A stretch of 64,000 bases of DNA, from assembly GCF_022524485.1 (NCBI RefSeq), contig NZ_JAKXMK010000003.1, forward strand, positions 124,001-188,000. The letters run 5' to 3'. A program made the position numbers and the translations under genes. Positions 56,380 to 64,000 of the stretch are shown here, one piece after another. The notes under the pieces were generated by a model that worked only from the letters and a program-made list of their open reading frames with translations, did not search any database and was not told the DNA's origin. Position 1 is the stretch's first letter; each line of letters starts with the position of its first letter. The stretch comes from Pseudonocardia alaniniphila (GTDB lineage Bacteria > Actinomycetota > Actinomycetes > Mycobacteriales > Pseudonocardiaceae).

Positions 56380-58077
56380 ATGACGACCACCGCAGATCCC
56401 GACCAGGCCGCGATCCCGGCGGTCTCGTTCGACACCAAGCCTGCGTCGTACCGGCACTGGAGCCTCGACATCGACGGGGAGATCGCCTACCTCCGCCTCG
56501 ACATCGACGAGGCGGGCGGCATCGTCCCGGGCTACGAGCTGAAGATGAACAGCTACGACCTCGGCGTGGACATCGAGCTCTACGACGCCACGCAGCGGTT
56601 GCGCTTCGAGCACCCGCAGGTCCGGTCCGTGGTCGTCACCAGCGCGAAGGACCGCAACTTCTGCGCAGGCGCCAACATCCGGATGCTCGCCCAGAGCTCG
56701 CACCCGTGGAAGGTGAACTTCTGCAAGTTCACCAACGAGACCCGCAACGGCATGGAGGACGCCACGGCCAACTCCGGCCAGACGTACCTCGCGGCCGTCA
56801 ACGGCACCGCCGCGGGTGGGGGCTACGAGCTCGCTCTGGCGTGCGAGCAGATCCTGCTGATCGACGACAACTCGTCTGCAGTGTCGCTGCCGGAGGTACC
56901 GCTGCTCGGCGTGCTGCCCGGCACCGGTGGGCTCACCCGGGTCACCGACAAGCGCCGGGTCCGCAAGGACCGCGCCGACGTCTTCGCGACACGCCCCGAA
57001 GGGGTGCGCGGCAAGCAGGCGGTCGAGTGGAAGCTCGTCGACGAGGTGGTGCCGAAGCGGGTGTGGGACGAAACCGTGCGCGAGCGGGCCGCCGCTGCGG
57101 CCGCCCGCTCCACCCGTCCCGTTGACGTGCAGGGCATCTCCCTCACCCCGCTGGAGCGCGAGGAGACCGCCGACGGCATCCGCTACCAGCACGTCGAGGC
57201 CCGCTTCGACCGGTCGCAGGGCCTGGTGGAGATCACCGTGCACGGCCCGGAGGGGGACGTCCCCGACACCGTCGCGCGTGTGCACGAGCTCGGCGCCGAC
57301 TTCTGGCCGCTCGCGATGACCCGCGAGCTCGACGACCTCATCCTGCGGCTGCGCACCAACGAGCTGGAGCTCGGCACCTGGATCATCCGCACGAAGGGGG
57401 CCGTCGAACACGCGCTCGCGTTCGAACGGGTCATCGCTGAGCACTCCCGCGACGACTGGCTGGTGGGCGAGATCCGCCACTACTTCAAGCGCGTGCTCAA
57501 GCGCCTCGACGTCACGTCGCGCTCGCTGATCGCGCTGATCGAACCCGGCTCGTGCTTCGCCGGCGCGCTGCTGGAGCTGGCGCTCGCGTGCGACCGGCAG
57601 TACATGCTGGAGGGCTTCCTCGAGGAAGACGCCCAGGAGGGCGAGCCCGCGCAGATCGTGCTCTCCGAATCGAACTTCGGCGCGTTCCCGATGTCGAACG
57701 GCCTCTCGCGGCTGGCCTCACGCTTCTACGGCGACGACGACCACGTCGCCAAGCTGCGCCAGGAGACCGGCCGCCGGATCGAGGCCGTCGAGGCCATGGA
57801 ACTGGGCCTCGTCACCGACGCCCCGGACGACATCGACTGGGCGGACGAGATCCGGATCATGCTGGAGGAGCGCGCCTCCCTCTCCCCCGACGCGCTCACC
57901 GGCATGGAGGCCAACCACCGGTTCGTCGGGCCGGAGACCATGGAGTCGCGCATCTTCTCGCGGCTCACCGCGTGGCAGAACTGGATCTTCGTTCGACCCA
58001 ACGCCTCCGGCCCCGACGGCGCGTTGCGCAGATACGGCACGGGACGCAAGGCCGACTTCGACCGCAAGCGAGTCTGA
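56380..58077 (+). CDS. boxC: BoxC, 2,3-epoxybenzoyl-CoA dihydrolase
   Basis: This 565-residue enzyme is made of two crotonase-like parts. The first has AKDRNFCAGANIRMLAQSSH (about 86-105) and AAVNGTAAGGGYELALACEQ; the second has LIEPGSCFAGALLELALACD. BoxC opens the ring of 2,3-epoxybenzoyl-CoA without oxygen, giving 3,4-dehydroadipyl-CoA semialdehyde and formate. The ATG at 56380 has GGAGGAG upstream. boxB follows after 14 bp. The ligase is 7 kb upstream, beyond the sugar operon. A -10-like TAGAGT lies at 56350-56355. Confidence 0.93.
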   Translation: MTTTADPDQAAIPAVSFDTKPASYRHWSLDIDGEIAYLRLDIDEAGGIVPGYELKMNSYDLGVDIELYDATQRLRFEHPQVRSVVVTSAKDRNFCAGANIRMLAQSSHPWKVNFCKFTNETRNGMEDATANSGQTYLAAVNGTAAGGGYELALACEQILLIDDNSSAVSLPEVPLLGVLPGTGGLTRVTDKRRVRKDRADVFATRPEGVRGKQAVEWKLVDEVVPKRVWDETVRERAAAAAARSTRPVDVQGISLTPLEREETADGIRYQHVEARFDRSQGLVEITVHGPEGDVPDTVARVHELGADFWPLAMTRELDDLILRLRTNELELGTWIIRTKGAVEHALAFERVIAEHSRDDWLVGEIRHYFKRVLKRLDVTSRSLIALIEPGSCFAGALLELALACDRQYMLEGFLEEDAQEGEPAQIVLSESNFGAFPMSNGLSRLASRFYGDDDHVAKLRQETGRRIEAVEAMELGLVTDAPDDIDWADEIRIMLEERASLSPDALTGMEANHRFVGPETMESRIFSRLTAWQNWIFVRPNASGPDGALRRYGTGRKADFDRKRV

Positions 58078-58091
58078 GAGCAGAGCGAATC

Positions 58092-59504
58092 ATGCCGATC
58101 GACTACTCCGAGAAGATCCCGAACAACGTGGATCTGGCCGGCGACCGCAAGCTCCAGCGCGCGCTGGAGAGCTGGCAGCCCAACTTCCTCAACTGGTGGA
58201 AGACGATGGGCCCGGCCGTTCCGACCGAAGACGTGTACCTCCGTACGGCGGTCGCCGTGGGCCGTGAGGGGTGGGCCCACTTCGACCACGTCGCCATGGA
58301 GGAGTACCGGTGGGGGGTCTTCCTCGCCGAGCGCAACGCCGACCGGCGGATCGCGTTCGGCGAGCAGAAGGGCGAGCCGGTCTGGCAGCAGGTCCCCGGC
58401 GAGTACCGCGCCGACCTGCAGCGGCTGATCGTCATCCAGGGCGACACCGAGCCCGCCTCGGTGGAGCAGCAGCGACGGCTCGGCGAAACCGCGCCGTCGC
58501 TCTACGACCTGCGAAACCTCTTCCAGGTCAACGTGGAGGAAGGCCGCCACCTTTGGGCGATGGTCTACCTGCTGCACGCCTTCTTCGGTCGGAACGGTCG
58601 CGAGGAGGCCGAGGCGCTGCTGCAGCGCAACTCGGGCGACCTCGACAGCCCGCGCATCCTCGGCGCGTTCAACGAGGAGACGCCCGACTGGCTGTCGTTC
58701 TACATGTTCACCTACTTCACCGACCGGGACGGGAAGTACCAGCTCGGCACGCTGAAGGAGTCGGCGTTCGACCCGCTGTCGCGCACCTGCGAGTTCATGC
58801 TCAAGGAGGAGGCGCACCACATGTTCGTCGGCACCACGGGTGTCGACCGCGTCGTGGCCCGCAGCGCCGAGCTGATGCGCGAGCACGACACCGAGGACAT
58901 CGCCCCACACGGCGGCATCCCGCTCGACGTGATCCAGAAGTACATCAACTTCCACTACTCGGTCTCGCTCGACCTCTTCGGCTCCGAGCAGTCCACCAAC
59001 GCCGCCAACTACTTCACCGCGGGCCTCAAGGGACGCTGGCAGGAGGAGCGGCGCAAGGACGACCACGTGCTCACCGAGGACTCGGCCCACATCCAGCTCG
59101 TCCGCGACGGCGAGCTCACCTCCGACGAGGTCCCGGCGCTGCTGGCGCTCAACAACGACCTGCGCACCGAGTACATCTCCGACTGTCAAAGCGGGCTCAA
59201 GCGCTGGAACCGCGTGCTCGAGCAGGGTGGCGTCGACCAGCGGCTGACACTGCCGCACGTCGGGTTCAACCGCGACGTCGGCCTGTTCTCCGAGCACCAC
59301 ATCACGCCCAAGGGCGACCTCGTGGGTGCAGACGCCTGGGAGGCCAACCGCGACAGGTGGCTGCCGACCGAGGCCGACAAGACCCACGTCCGATCCCTGA
59401 TGCGCCCGGTCTACGAGCCCGGCAAGATCGCGGGCTGGATCGCCCCGCCGTCGCACGGCATCAACGACAAGCCGTTCGAGTACGAGTACGTCCACTTCCC
59501 CTGA
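58092..59504 (+). CDS. boxB: BoxB, benzoyl-CoA 2,3-epoxidase di-iron subunit
   Basis: BoxB (470 residues) is the class I di-iron epoxidase of the aerobic benzoyl-CoA pathway. Its helical core holds two ExxH motifs: Glu150-His153 in VNVEEGRHLWAM and Glu240-His243 in MLKEEAHHMFVG, with further acidic residues in HVAMEEYRWGVF. It needs the reductase BoxA, which is not in the window. The flavoprotein at 20071 is a possible but unproven stand-in. Operon with boxC. Confidence 0.94.
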   Translation: MPIDYSEKIPNNVDLAGDRKLQRALESWQPNFLNWWKTMGPAVPTEDVYLRTAVAVGREGWAHFDHVAMEEYRWGVFLAERNADRRIAFGEQKGEPVWQQVPGEYRADLQRLIVIQGDTEPASVEQQRRLGETAPSLYDLRNLFQVNVEEGRHLWAMVYLLHAFFGRNGREEAEALLQRNSGDLDSPRILGAFNEETPDWLSFYMFTYFTDRDGKYQLGTLKESAFDPLSRTCEFMLKEEAHHMFVGTTGVDRVVARSAELMREHDTEDIAPHGGIPLDVIQKYINFHYSVSLDLFGSEQSTNAANYFTAGLKGRWQEERRKDDHVLTEDSAHIQLVRDGELTSDEVPALLALNNDLRTEYISDCQSGLKRWNRVLEQGGVDQRLTLPHVGFNRDVGLFSEHHITPKGDLVGADAWEANRDRWLPTEADKTHVRSLMRPVYEPGKIAGWIAPPSHGINDKPFEYEYVHFP

Positions 59505-59518
59505 GCCCGTGAGACGCG

Positions 59519-59548
59519 CCCCGGCCCACTGTCCGTCGTAGGCCGGGG
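59519..59548. terminator. Hairpin after boxCB
   Basis: CCCCGGCC (59519-59526) pairs with GGCCGGGG (59541-59548) around a 14-nt loop, 15 bp after the boxB stop. Confidence 0.55.
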
Positions 59549-59572
59549 TGCGATCCCTCCACCGTCCCGATC

Positions 59573-59921
59573 ATGATCACCGGCTGGGGACGCTGAGCCG
59601 CGCCCGGCACAGCTACTGGGCCCCGAACGACGATCACCGCGCAGCGCCGAGCCGCAGCGGCACCATGATCACCGGTTCGGGACGCGCAGCCGTCCCACGC
59701 ACGGCTACCGCTCCCCAAACGACGATCACCGCACAGCGCCGGCCCGCAGCGACACCATGATCACCAGCTCGGGACGCACAGCCGCGCCCAGCACGGCTAC
59801 CGCTCCCCGAACAACGATCACGAGCCCCGCCGGGGAATCCAGGCGATCATTCGGTCGGCTTCATGCGGGCCAGCCCGCCGCAGCACCGCGCGCCCACACC
59901 CGCCCACCACAGCCGCTCCAT
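59573..59921. repeat. Higher-order block 1 (three units plus long spacer)
   Basis: Units start at 59573, 59665 and 59757; the spacer 59822-59921 contains GGGCCAGCCCGCCGCAG, shared with the spacer of block 3. The next block starts 350 bp later. Confidence 0.8.
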
Positions 59922-59922
59922 C

Positions 59923-60276
59923 ATGATCACCAGCCGGGGACGTGCGGCCGCGGCAGACGCAACTGCCAGTCCCCAAACGATGATCACCACGCGGCGCCGA
60001 GTGGGAGCGGCACCATGGTCATCGTTTCGGGAGGCGCAGCCGCGCCCAGCACGGCTACCGCTCCCCGAACAATGATCACCGCACAGCGCCGGCCCACAGC
60101 GGCACCATGATCACCAGTTCGGGACGCGGAGCCGTCCCCAGCACGGCTACCGCTCCCGAAACAATGATCACGCCGCCGCGGAGCCCGCTGGCGGGGCCGA
60201 GGTGACCAGCGGTTGGCACCGACCGGCCAGCCTGCCGCACCACCGCCCTACTACGCCCGCACCGGCCGCCCCCACC
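59923..60276. repeat. Higher-order block 2
   Basis: Units start at 59923, 60015 and 60107; spacer 60172-60276. The second unit has ATGGTCAT in place of ATGATCAC. Period to the next block is 354 bp. Confidence 0.8.
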
Positions 60277-60629
60277 ATGATCACCACTTGGGGACGTACA
60301 CACGGGCCCCACGCAGCTACCGCGCCCGAAACAACGATCACCACCGGGCCTCGGCGCCAGGCCGGCACGTGATCACGAGTTCGGGACGCGCAGCCGCGCC
60401 CAACACACCAACCGCTCCCCAAGCGACGATCACCGCGCAGCGCCGAGCCGCAGCGGCACCATGATCATCGTTTCGGGACGCGCAGCCGTCCCACGCACGG
60501 CTACCGCCCCCAAACGATGATCACGCCACCCCGCACCTGCCAGCGGGCTCGAGCGCATCGCTGGTCGACACCATCGAGGCCAGCCCGCCGCAGCCACCGC
60601 CCCCACTCGCCCACCCCGGCCGCCCCACC
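60277..60629. repeat. Higher-order block 3
   Basis: Units start at 60277, 60369 and 60461; spacer 60525-60629. The first unit carries the block-start variant CACTTGGGGACGTACACACG. Period to the next block is 353 bp. Confidence 0.8.
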
Positions 60630-61080
60630 ATGATCACCACTTGGGACGCACACACGGGCCCCACGCAGCTACCGCGCCCGAAACAACGATCACCACGGGG
60701 CACCGGCCCGCAGCACGCACCATGATCACCAGTTCGGGACGCTCAGCCACGCCCAACACACCCACCGCTCCCCAAACGATGATCACCACCTAGGGCCGAG
60801 CCGGAGCGGCACCATGATCATCGTTTTGGGACGCGCAGCCGCGCCAACACAGCTCCCGCTCCCCAAACGACGATCACCACGCAGCGCCGAGCCGGAGCGG
60901 CACCATGATCACCAGTTCGGGACGCACAGCCGTCCCCAGCACGGCTTCCGCTCCCCAAACAGTGATCACGCCACCGGGCAACCGTCCGCGGGATCGCGGT
61001 GATCACCGGTCGGCACCCGGAGCGACCCAGGGATCGAGCGGCGGCGGGCCGGCTCGCTCACCGCCGCCTGCGGGTGTCCG
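60630..61080. repeat. Higher-order block 4 (four units) and degenerate end
   Basis: Units start at 60630, 60722, 60814 and 60905; the first repeats the CACTTGGGACGCACACACG variant of block 3. The following ~110 bp resemble the spacers and end 40 bp before the peptidase stop. Confidence 0.75.
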
Positions 61081-61119
61081 ACCCTCAACGGACCGGACAC
61101 CCGCAGGTGCGCTGGACGG

Positions 61120-62694
61120 TTATGAGACCGCCAGTGCGGTCGGGGTCGGCTGCGGGAGCGGGGAGCACTGAGCGTCCGAGGTGTCGCCGGACTTGCGCTC
61201 GGGCAGCGTGCCGTTGGCGAGGTAGTCGGCGACGTGGTCGTTCACGCAGTCGTTGCCGCTCGAGAGCGACGCCGCGTGCGTGGTGCCGCCCGTGCCTTCC
61301 ACCAGCGCGGAGTTGGGGAACTCGCGGCGGGCCTGGAGGGCGCCTTCGTAGGGCGTGGCACCGTCGAGCGTCTCGCTGACCAGCAGCAGGTTCTTCAGCT
61401 TGCTGCCGTCGATCTTCACCGGCTTGTCGGCTCCCGGTTTGACCGGCCAGAAGGCGCAGGGCGCGTTGTACCAGGCGTTGGCCCAGGTCTCGAACGGCGC
61501 CTTGGCCGCCACCCTCGTGTTGTCGTCCTGCCAGGTGCTCCAGTCGGCGGGCCAGGGCGCGTCGGTGCACTGCACCGCGAGGTAGATGGCGTAGTTGTTG
61601 TCGTCGGTTGGCGAGCCCGAACTGTCGTAGACCGCCTTCAGCGCCCCGGCGTCGCCGTTGTGCACCCAGCGTGAGAAGGCGCTCGCGACGGCCTCGTAGT
61701 TGCGGACGTCGTAGCCCGCCCCGAGGAAGAGGTCGGTGAACTCGTCCGGCCCGATCTGGCCGCCGGCCGGATTCTGGCGCAGCTTGTCCTTCTCCGAGTA
61801 GAAGAGCTTCTCGATGTCATCGCCGCTGTTGCCGAGCTTGTAGATGTTGTCGTTCTTGGCGATCCAGTCGAAGAAGATCTTCTCGTTGCGGTCAAACGCG
61901 ACGTCCTGGCTGAGGTTCGCCTCGTACCAGACGTTCCGCTCGTCGACCACGCCGTCGAGCACCATCCGGCGCACCCGGTCCGGGAACATCGTGGCGTACA
62001 CCTGGCCGATGTAGGTGCCGTAGGAGAAGCCGTAGTAGTTGATCTGGTCGGCGCCGAGCGCCTTCCGGATGCTCTCCATGTCGTTGATGGTGTCGACGGT
62101 GGTGAGATGGCGCAGGAGAGCGCCGCCCTTGGCCTTGCAGGACTGGGCGTAGGACTGCGCGCGCTTCAGCCAGGCGGCCTCGGTGCCTGCGTCGGGGTCG
62201 TAGTCGGGGCGGTTGTAGCCGCCGTAGTCGGGGATGCAGCTCAACCTGGGCTCGCTCGACCCCACACCGCGCGGGTCGAAGCCGATCCAGTCGTAGCTCG
62301 AACCGACGTTGCGCGGCACCGCGCCGCCGAGGAGCGAGAGCCCGAGGCCGGAACCGCCCGGCCCGCCCGGGTTGACGAGCATGACGCCCTGGTACTGGTT
62401 GTCGGGCACGGTGTGCTTCACCATCGACACCGCGAGCTTGATCTTCGTCTTCTGGGGTGCGGAGTAGTCGAGCGGCACCTCGACGGTCCCGCACTGCGCC
62501 GACGCGGCCTTCAGTGGTTCGACGGCGCATGGCGCCCATGCCACCGGTGGTGGCGTGTAGTCAGGCGTGGCCGCGCCGGTCTGCACGGCGGCGTGCGCCT
62601 CCGCCGTCGCGAGCGCCGGATGGCCCGCCGGCGCGACAGCGGCCCCCACCGCCACAAGCCCAGCTGCCGCAACAATTGTCACAATTCTGCGCAC
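61120..62694 (-). CDS. Secreted S33-family tripeptidyl aminopeptidase (alpha/beta hydrolase)
   Basis: This 524-residue protein has a Sec-type signal peptide (RRIVTIVAAAGLVAVGAAVA, cleavage after an AxA-like site near residue 30-36). The alpha/beta-hydrolase core has the oxyanion segment VNPGGPGGSGLGL, nucleophile serine in YYGFSYGTYIGQVYA, aspartate in SETLDGATPYEGA and histidine in GTGGTTHAASL. It matches Streptomyces tripeptidyl aminopeptidases, which release N-terminal tripeptides outside the cell. Several cysteine pairs could form disulfides. The GTG at 62694 has GGAGGG upstream. Confidence 0.9.
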   Translation of the reverse strand: MRRIVTIVAAAGLVAVGAAVAPAGHPALATAEAHAAVQTGAATPDYTPPPVAWAPCAVEPLKAASAQCGTVEVPLDYSAPQKTKIKLAVSMVKHTVPDNQYQGVMLVNPGGPGGSGLGLSLLGGAVPRNVGSSYDWIGFDPRGVGSSEPRLSCIPDYGGYNRPDYDPDAGTEAAWLKRAQSYAQSCKAKGGALLRHLTTVDTINDMESIRKALGADQINYYGFSYGTYIGQVYATMFPDRVRRMVLDGVVDERNVWYEANLSQDVAFDRNEKIFFDWIAKNDNIYKLGNSGDDIEKLFYSEKDKLRQNPAGGQIGPDEFTDLFLGAGYDVRNYEAVASAFSRWVHNGDAGALKAVYDSSGSPTDDNNYAIYLAVQCTDAPWPADWSTWQDDNTRVAAKAPFETWANAWYNAPCAFWPVKPGADKPVKIDGSKLKNLLLVSETLDGATPYEGALQARREFPNSALVEGTGGTTHAASLSSGNDCVNDHVADYLANGTLPERKSGDTSDAQCSPLPQPTPTALAVS

Positions 62695-62982
62695 GCATGC
62701 CCTCCGACTTCTGCCCCGATGCGAGCGACAGATCCCCCTACGAGCGACACGTCACTCTGCGCTATCGCCGCCCAAACCTCAATCCGAGGCACGGCCTGCC
62801 GAGGGCAGATGCTCACATGCGGAACTGCTCGGCGGTTTCCCGCTGTGTCCCGCCGCCCTCCACACCGGACAGACGGGTCCATAAAGGCCCCAGGCAGCCC
62901 CGCGAGGGCAAAACTGTGATCTGCGTCTCAGTAAGGGCGGCGGTGCGCACCCCGCCGGTCGCGCTCCTCCGTGCAGATGCCG
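62695..62982. other. Intergenic region upstream of the S33 peptidase
   Basis: No ORF with coding character, RNA gene or repeat is visible. It should contain the peptidase promoter on the minus strand. The base composition is less GC-rich than nearby genes. Confidence 0.5.
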
Positions 62983-64000
62983 CTAGTAGAACTCGACGGT
63001 GTTCACCACGTTACGTAGCGGGCGTCCGTCGAGGAGCCGGCCGGCGTTCTCCGCGAAGAGCTCGGCGATCCGCCGGTCCTCCGCCGCGGTGATGGTGGCG
63101 GTGTGCGGGCTGATCAGCACGTTCGGCAGCTCCCACAGCGGGCTGGCCGCATCAAGCGGCTCCACCGCGAACACGTCGAGCGCCGCGAAGCCGATACGCC
63201 CGTCGCGCAGGCCGTCGATCAGGGCGTCCTCGTCGATGACCGTGCCACGGCCGACGTTGACGATCGTCACGCCGGGCCGGACGGCGGCGAGCACGTCGGC
63301 GCTCACCAGCTTCTCGGTGGCGTCCGTGCCGGGAAGAGTGACGACGATGCCGTCGACCCGCCCGACCACTGCGGCGAGCTCGTCGGGATGCACCAGCTCG
63401 GCCACACCGTCCACGGGCTCGCCGCGCCTGCTCGTGCCGATCACCCGCGTACCGAGCGCCGCGAGCACCCTGGCGACCTCGCTGCCGATCCCGCCGAGCC
63501 CGACCACCAGCACCGTCTGTTCCCGCAACTGGGCCACCGGCCAGCGGCCCCAGCGATGCGCGGCCTTCTCGACGAGCAGCTTCGGCAGGTTCTTCGCCCC
63601 CGCCAGCAGCCCGAGCAGCGCGAACTCCGTGAGCGGGGCGGCGTGGACACCCGCCGACGTCGTGAAGGTGACGCGGTCGAGCTGCTCCTGGGTGAGGCCG
63701 GCCGCCTTCACATGGGCGCCTCCCCCGGCGGCCATCGTGTGCACCCAGCGCAGGCCAGGGTTGGCCTCGACGGCGCGGCGCAGCTCGGCGGGGCGGTCGT
63801 CCGGGATCCCGTAGAGCGCCTCCGCCGCGTCGAGCATCTTCTGGAAGCGCTCCCGCTGCTCCGGGGTACGGACGAACGACGGATCGCCGGCGTGGTCGGC
63901 CGGGTAGCGCACCGGCGGTAGCAGTTCCTGGTCGCGCACCAGGTCGATGCGCGGCTCCAGACGCTCGATCAGCCCGCACAGCTCCTCGCTCAGGGGCGTC
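62983..64000 (-). CDS. D-isomer-specific 2-hydroxyacid dehydrogenase (5' end outside window)
   Basis: About 339 residues are present and the frame is open to the right edge, so the start lies beyond position 64000; the GTG at 63939 is only an internal candidate. The Rossmann motif is VLVVGLGGIGSEVARVLAAL, with catalytic arginine in NVGRGTVIDEDAL, glutamate in VFAVEPLD and histidine in LISPHTATITAAE. The family reduces 2-keto acids to D-2-hydroxyacids with NAD(P)H (phosphoglycerate, glyoxylate/hydroxypyruvate and similar). Substrate not assigned. Confidence 0.9.
   Translation of the reverse strand, partial: TPLSEELCGLIERLEPRIDLVRDQELLPPVRYPADHAGDPSFVRTPEQRERFQKMLDAAEALYGIPDDRPAELRRAVEANPGLRWVHTMAAGGGAHVKAAGLTQEQLDRVTFTTSAGVHAAPLTEFALLGLLAGAKNLPKLLVEKAAHRWGRWPVAQLREQTVLVVGLGGIGSEVARVLAALGTRVIGTSRRGEPVDGVAELVHPDELAAVVGRVDGIVVTLPGTDATEKLVSADVLAAVRPGVTIVNVGRGTVIDEDALIDGLRDGRIGFAALDVFAVEPLDAASPLWELPNVLISPHTATITAAEDRRIAELFAENAGRLLDGRPLRNVVNTVEFY

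Larger units (their letters stand above)
59573..60970. repeat. Array of 13 palindromic units in four higher-order blocks
   Basis: Thirteen copies of an ~64-bp imperfect palindrome start at 59573, 59665, 59757, 59923, 60015, 60107, 60277, 60369, 60461, 60630, 60722, 60814 and 60905. Left arms read ATGATCACCAGTTCGGGACG and right arms CTCCCCAAACGATGATCACC, with variants. In the copy at 59666-59728, arms of 28 nt match at 20 positions with several G-U-compatible changes and enclose a 7-nt loop. Within a block the period is 92 bp; blocks are separated by ~100-bp related spacers. Because 92 is not a multiple of 3, it is not a protein repeat. It lies in a 1.6-kb gap between convergent genes. Nature unknown: REP/BIME-like element or a protein-binding or structural site. 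Confidence 0.92.

Noticed and set aside
59573..60970. CRISPR array
   Set aside because: Units are ~64-bp palindromes at a 92-bp period, the intervals between them are themselves related, and no cas gene is present.
59573..60970. Replication origin or parS cluster
   Set aside because: No DnaA-box-like TTGTCCACA or parS GTTTCACGTGAAAC sequence is seen, and no dnaA, dnaN or parAB genes are nearby.
59548..61171. Repeat-containing small proteins (frames starting MITSSGR or MITGSGR)
   Set aside because: The 92-bp period shifts the frame at each unit, no ribosome sites precede them, and they lie in a non-coding convergent gap.

Overview
The window is GC-rich actinobacterial chromosome, most likely from Pseudonocardiales (a Pseudonocardia-like soil actinomycete). 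This is inferred from third-position GC, a WhiB protein, many GTG starts, many GTGA/ATGA gene overlaps, and gene order shared with Mycobacterium tuberculosis. One stretch (26.9-39.4 kb) matches the Mtb Rv1329c-Rv1343c neighbourhood from dinG, pncB, clpS, mec-cysO-cysM, rhomboid and murI to the Rv1339-type hydrolase, rph and rdgB. The serB-ctaD pair (40.2-43.2 kb) also matches Mtb order. SelB at the left edge indicates a selenocysteine-decoding organism.

Layout. 0-7.9 kb: end of selB, an orphan STAS protein, whiB, a LOV-GAF-PP2C phosphatase, an Nramp transporter, and a divergent GNAT/XRE-cupin pair. 7.9-18.2 kb (minus strand): larE-larB-larC, which make the nickel-pincer nucleotide cofactor, followed by a DUF1537 sugar-acid kinase, PdxA2, a LarA-family racemase/epimerase homologue, a UxaA-type dehydratase, an SDR and an IlvD/EDD dehydratase. 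18.4-20.0 kb: STAS anti-anti-sigma, RsbW-like kinase and SigB/F sigma factor. 20-26.9 kb: ferredoxin-reductase-like flavoprotein, Bcp, GH4 glucosidase, PfkB kinase, an SOS-controlled HNH endonuclease whose ORF ends inside an odd tRNA, a TVP38 protein and a carboxymuconolactone decarboxylase. 26.9-44.1 kb: conserved housekeeping block. 44.2-49.6 kb: MoxR-VWA protein, zinc alcohol dehydrogenase, benzoate-CoA ligase and GNAT. 49.8-56.2 kb: ABC sugar importer (no ATPase), Gfo/Idh/MocA oxidoreductase, isomerase and LacI. 56.4-59.5 kb: boxC and boxB. 59.57-60.97 kb: a hierarchical array of 13 palindromic units. 61.1-64 kb: secreted S33 peptidase and a 2-hydroxyacid dehydrogenase cut by the window edge.

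How the genes work together. LarEBC should activate the LarA homologue, whose alpha-hydroxyacid product could feed the DUF1537 kinase and PdxA2 (an acid-sugar to DHAP route) and the dehydratases; the substrate is unproven. A separate promoter with a LacI-type operator appears to drive the catabolic half. Benzoate-CoA ligase plus BoxC and BoxB form most of the aerobic benzoyl-CoA pathway, split by the sugar-import operon. LacI-type sites lie upstream of both that operon and lacI. The LOV phosphatase, two STAS proteins, RsbW and sigma factor form a possible blue-light-responsive partner-switching module. CysM, CysO and Mec form the phosphoserine route to cysteine; PncA and PncB form NAD salvage.

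Many genes show a TAnnnT -10 box 6-8 nt before the start codon, which indicates leaderless mRNAs. The least explained items are the 92-bp palindrome array, the SOS-HNH-tRNA unit and the LarA-centred sugar-acid operon.
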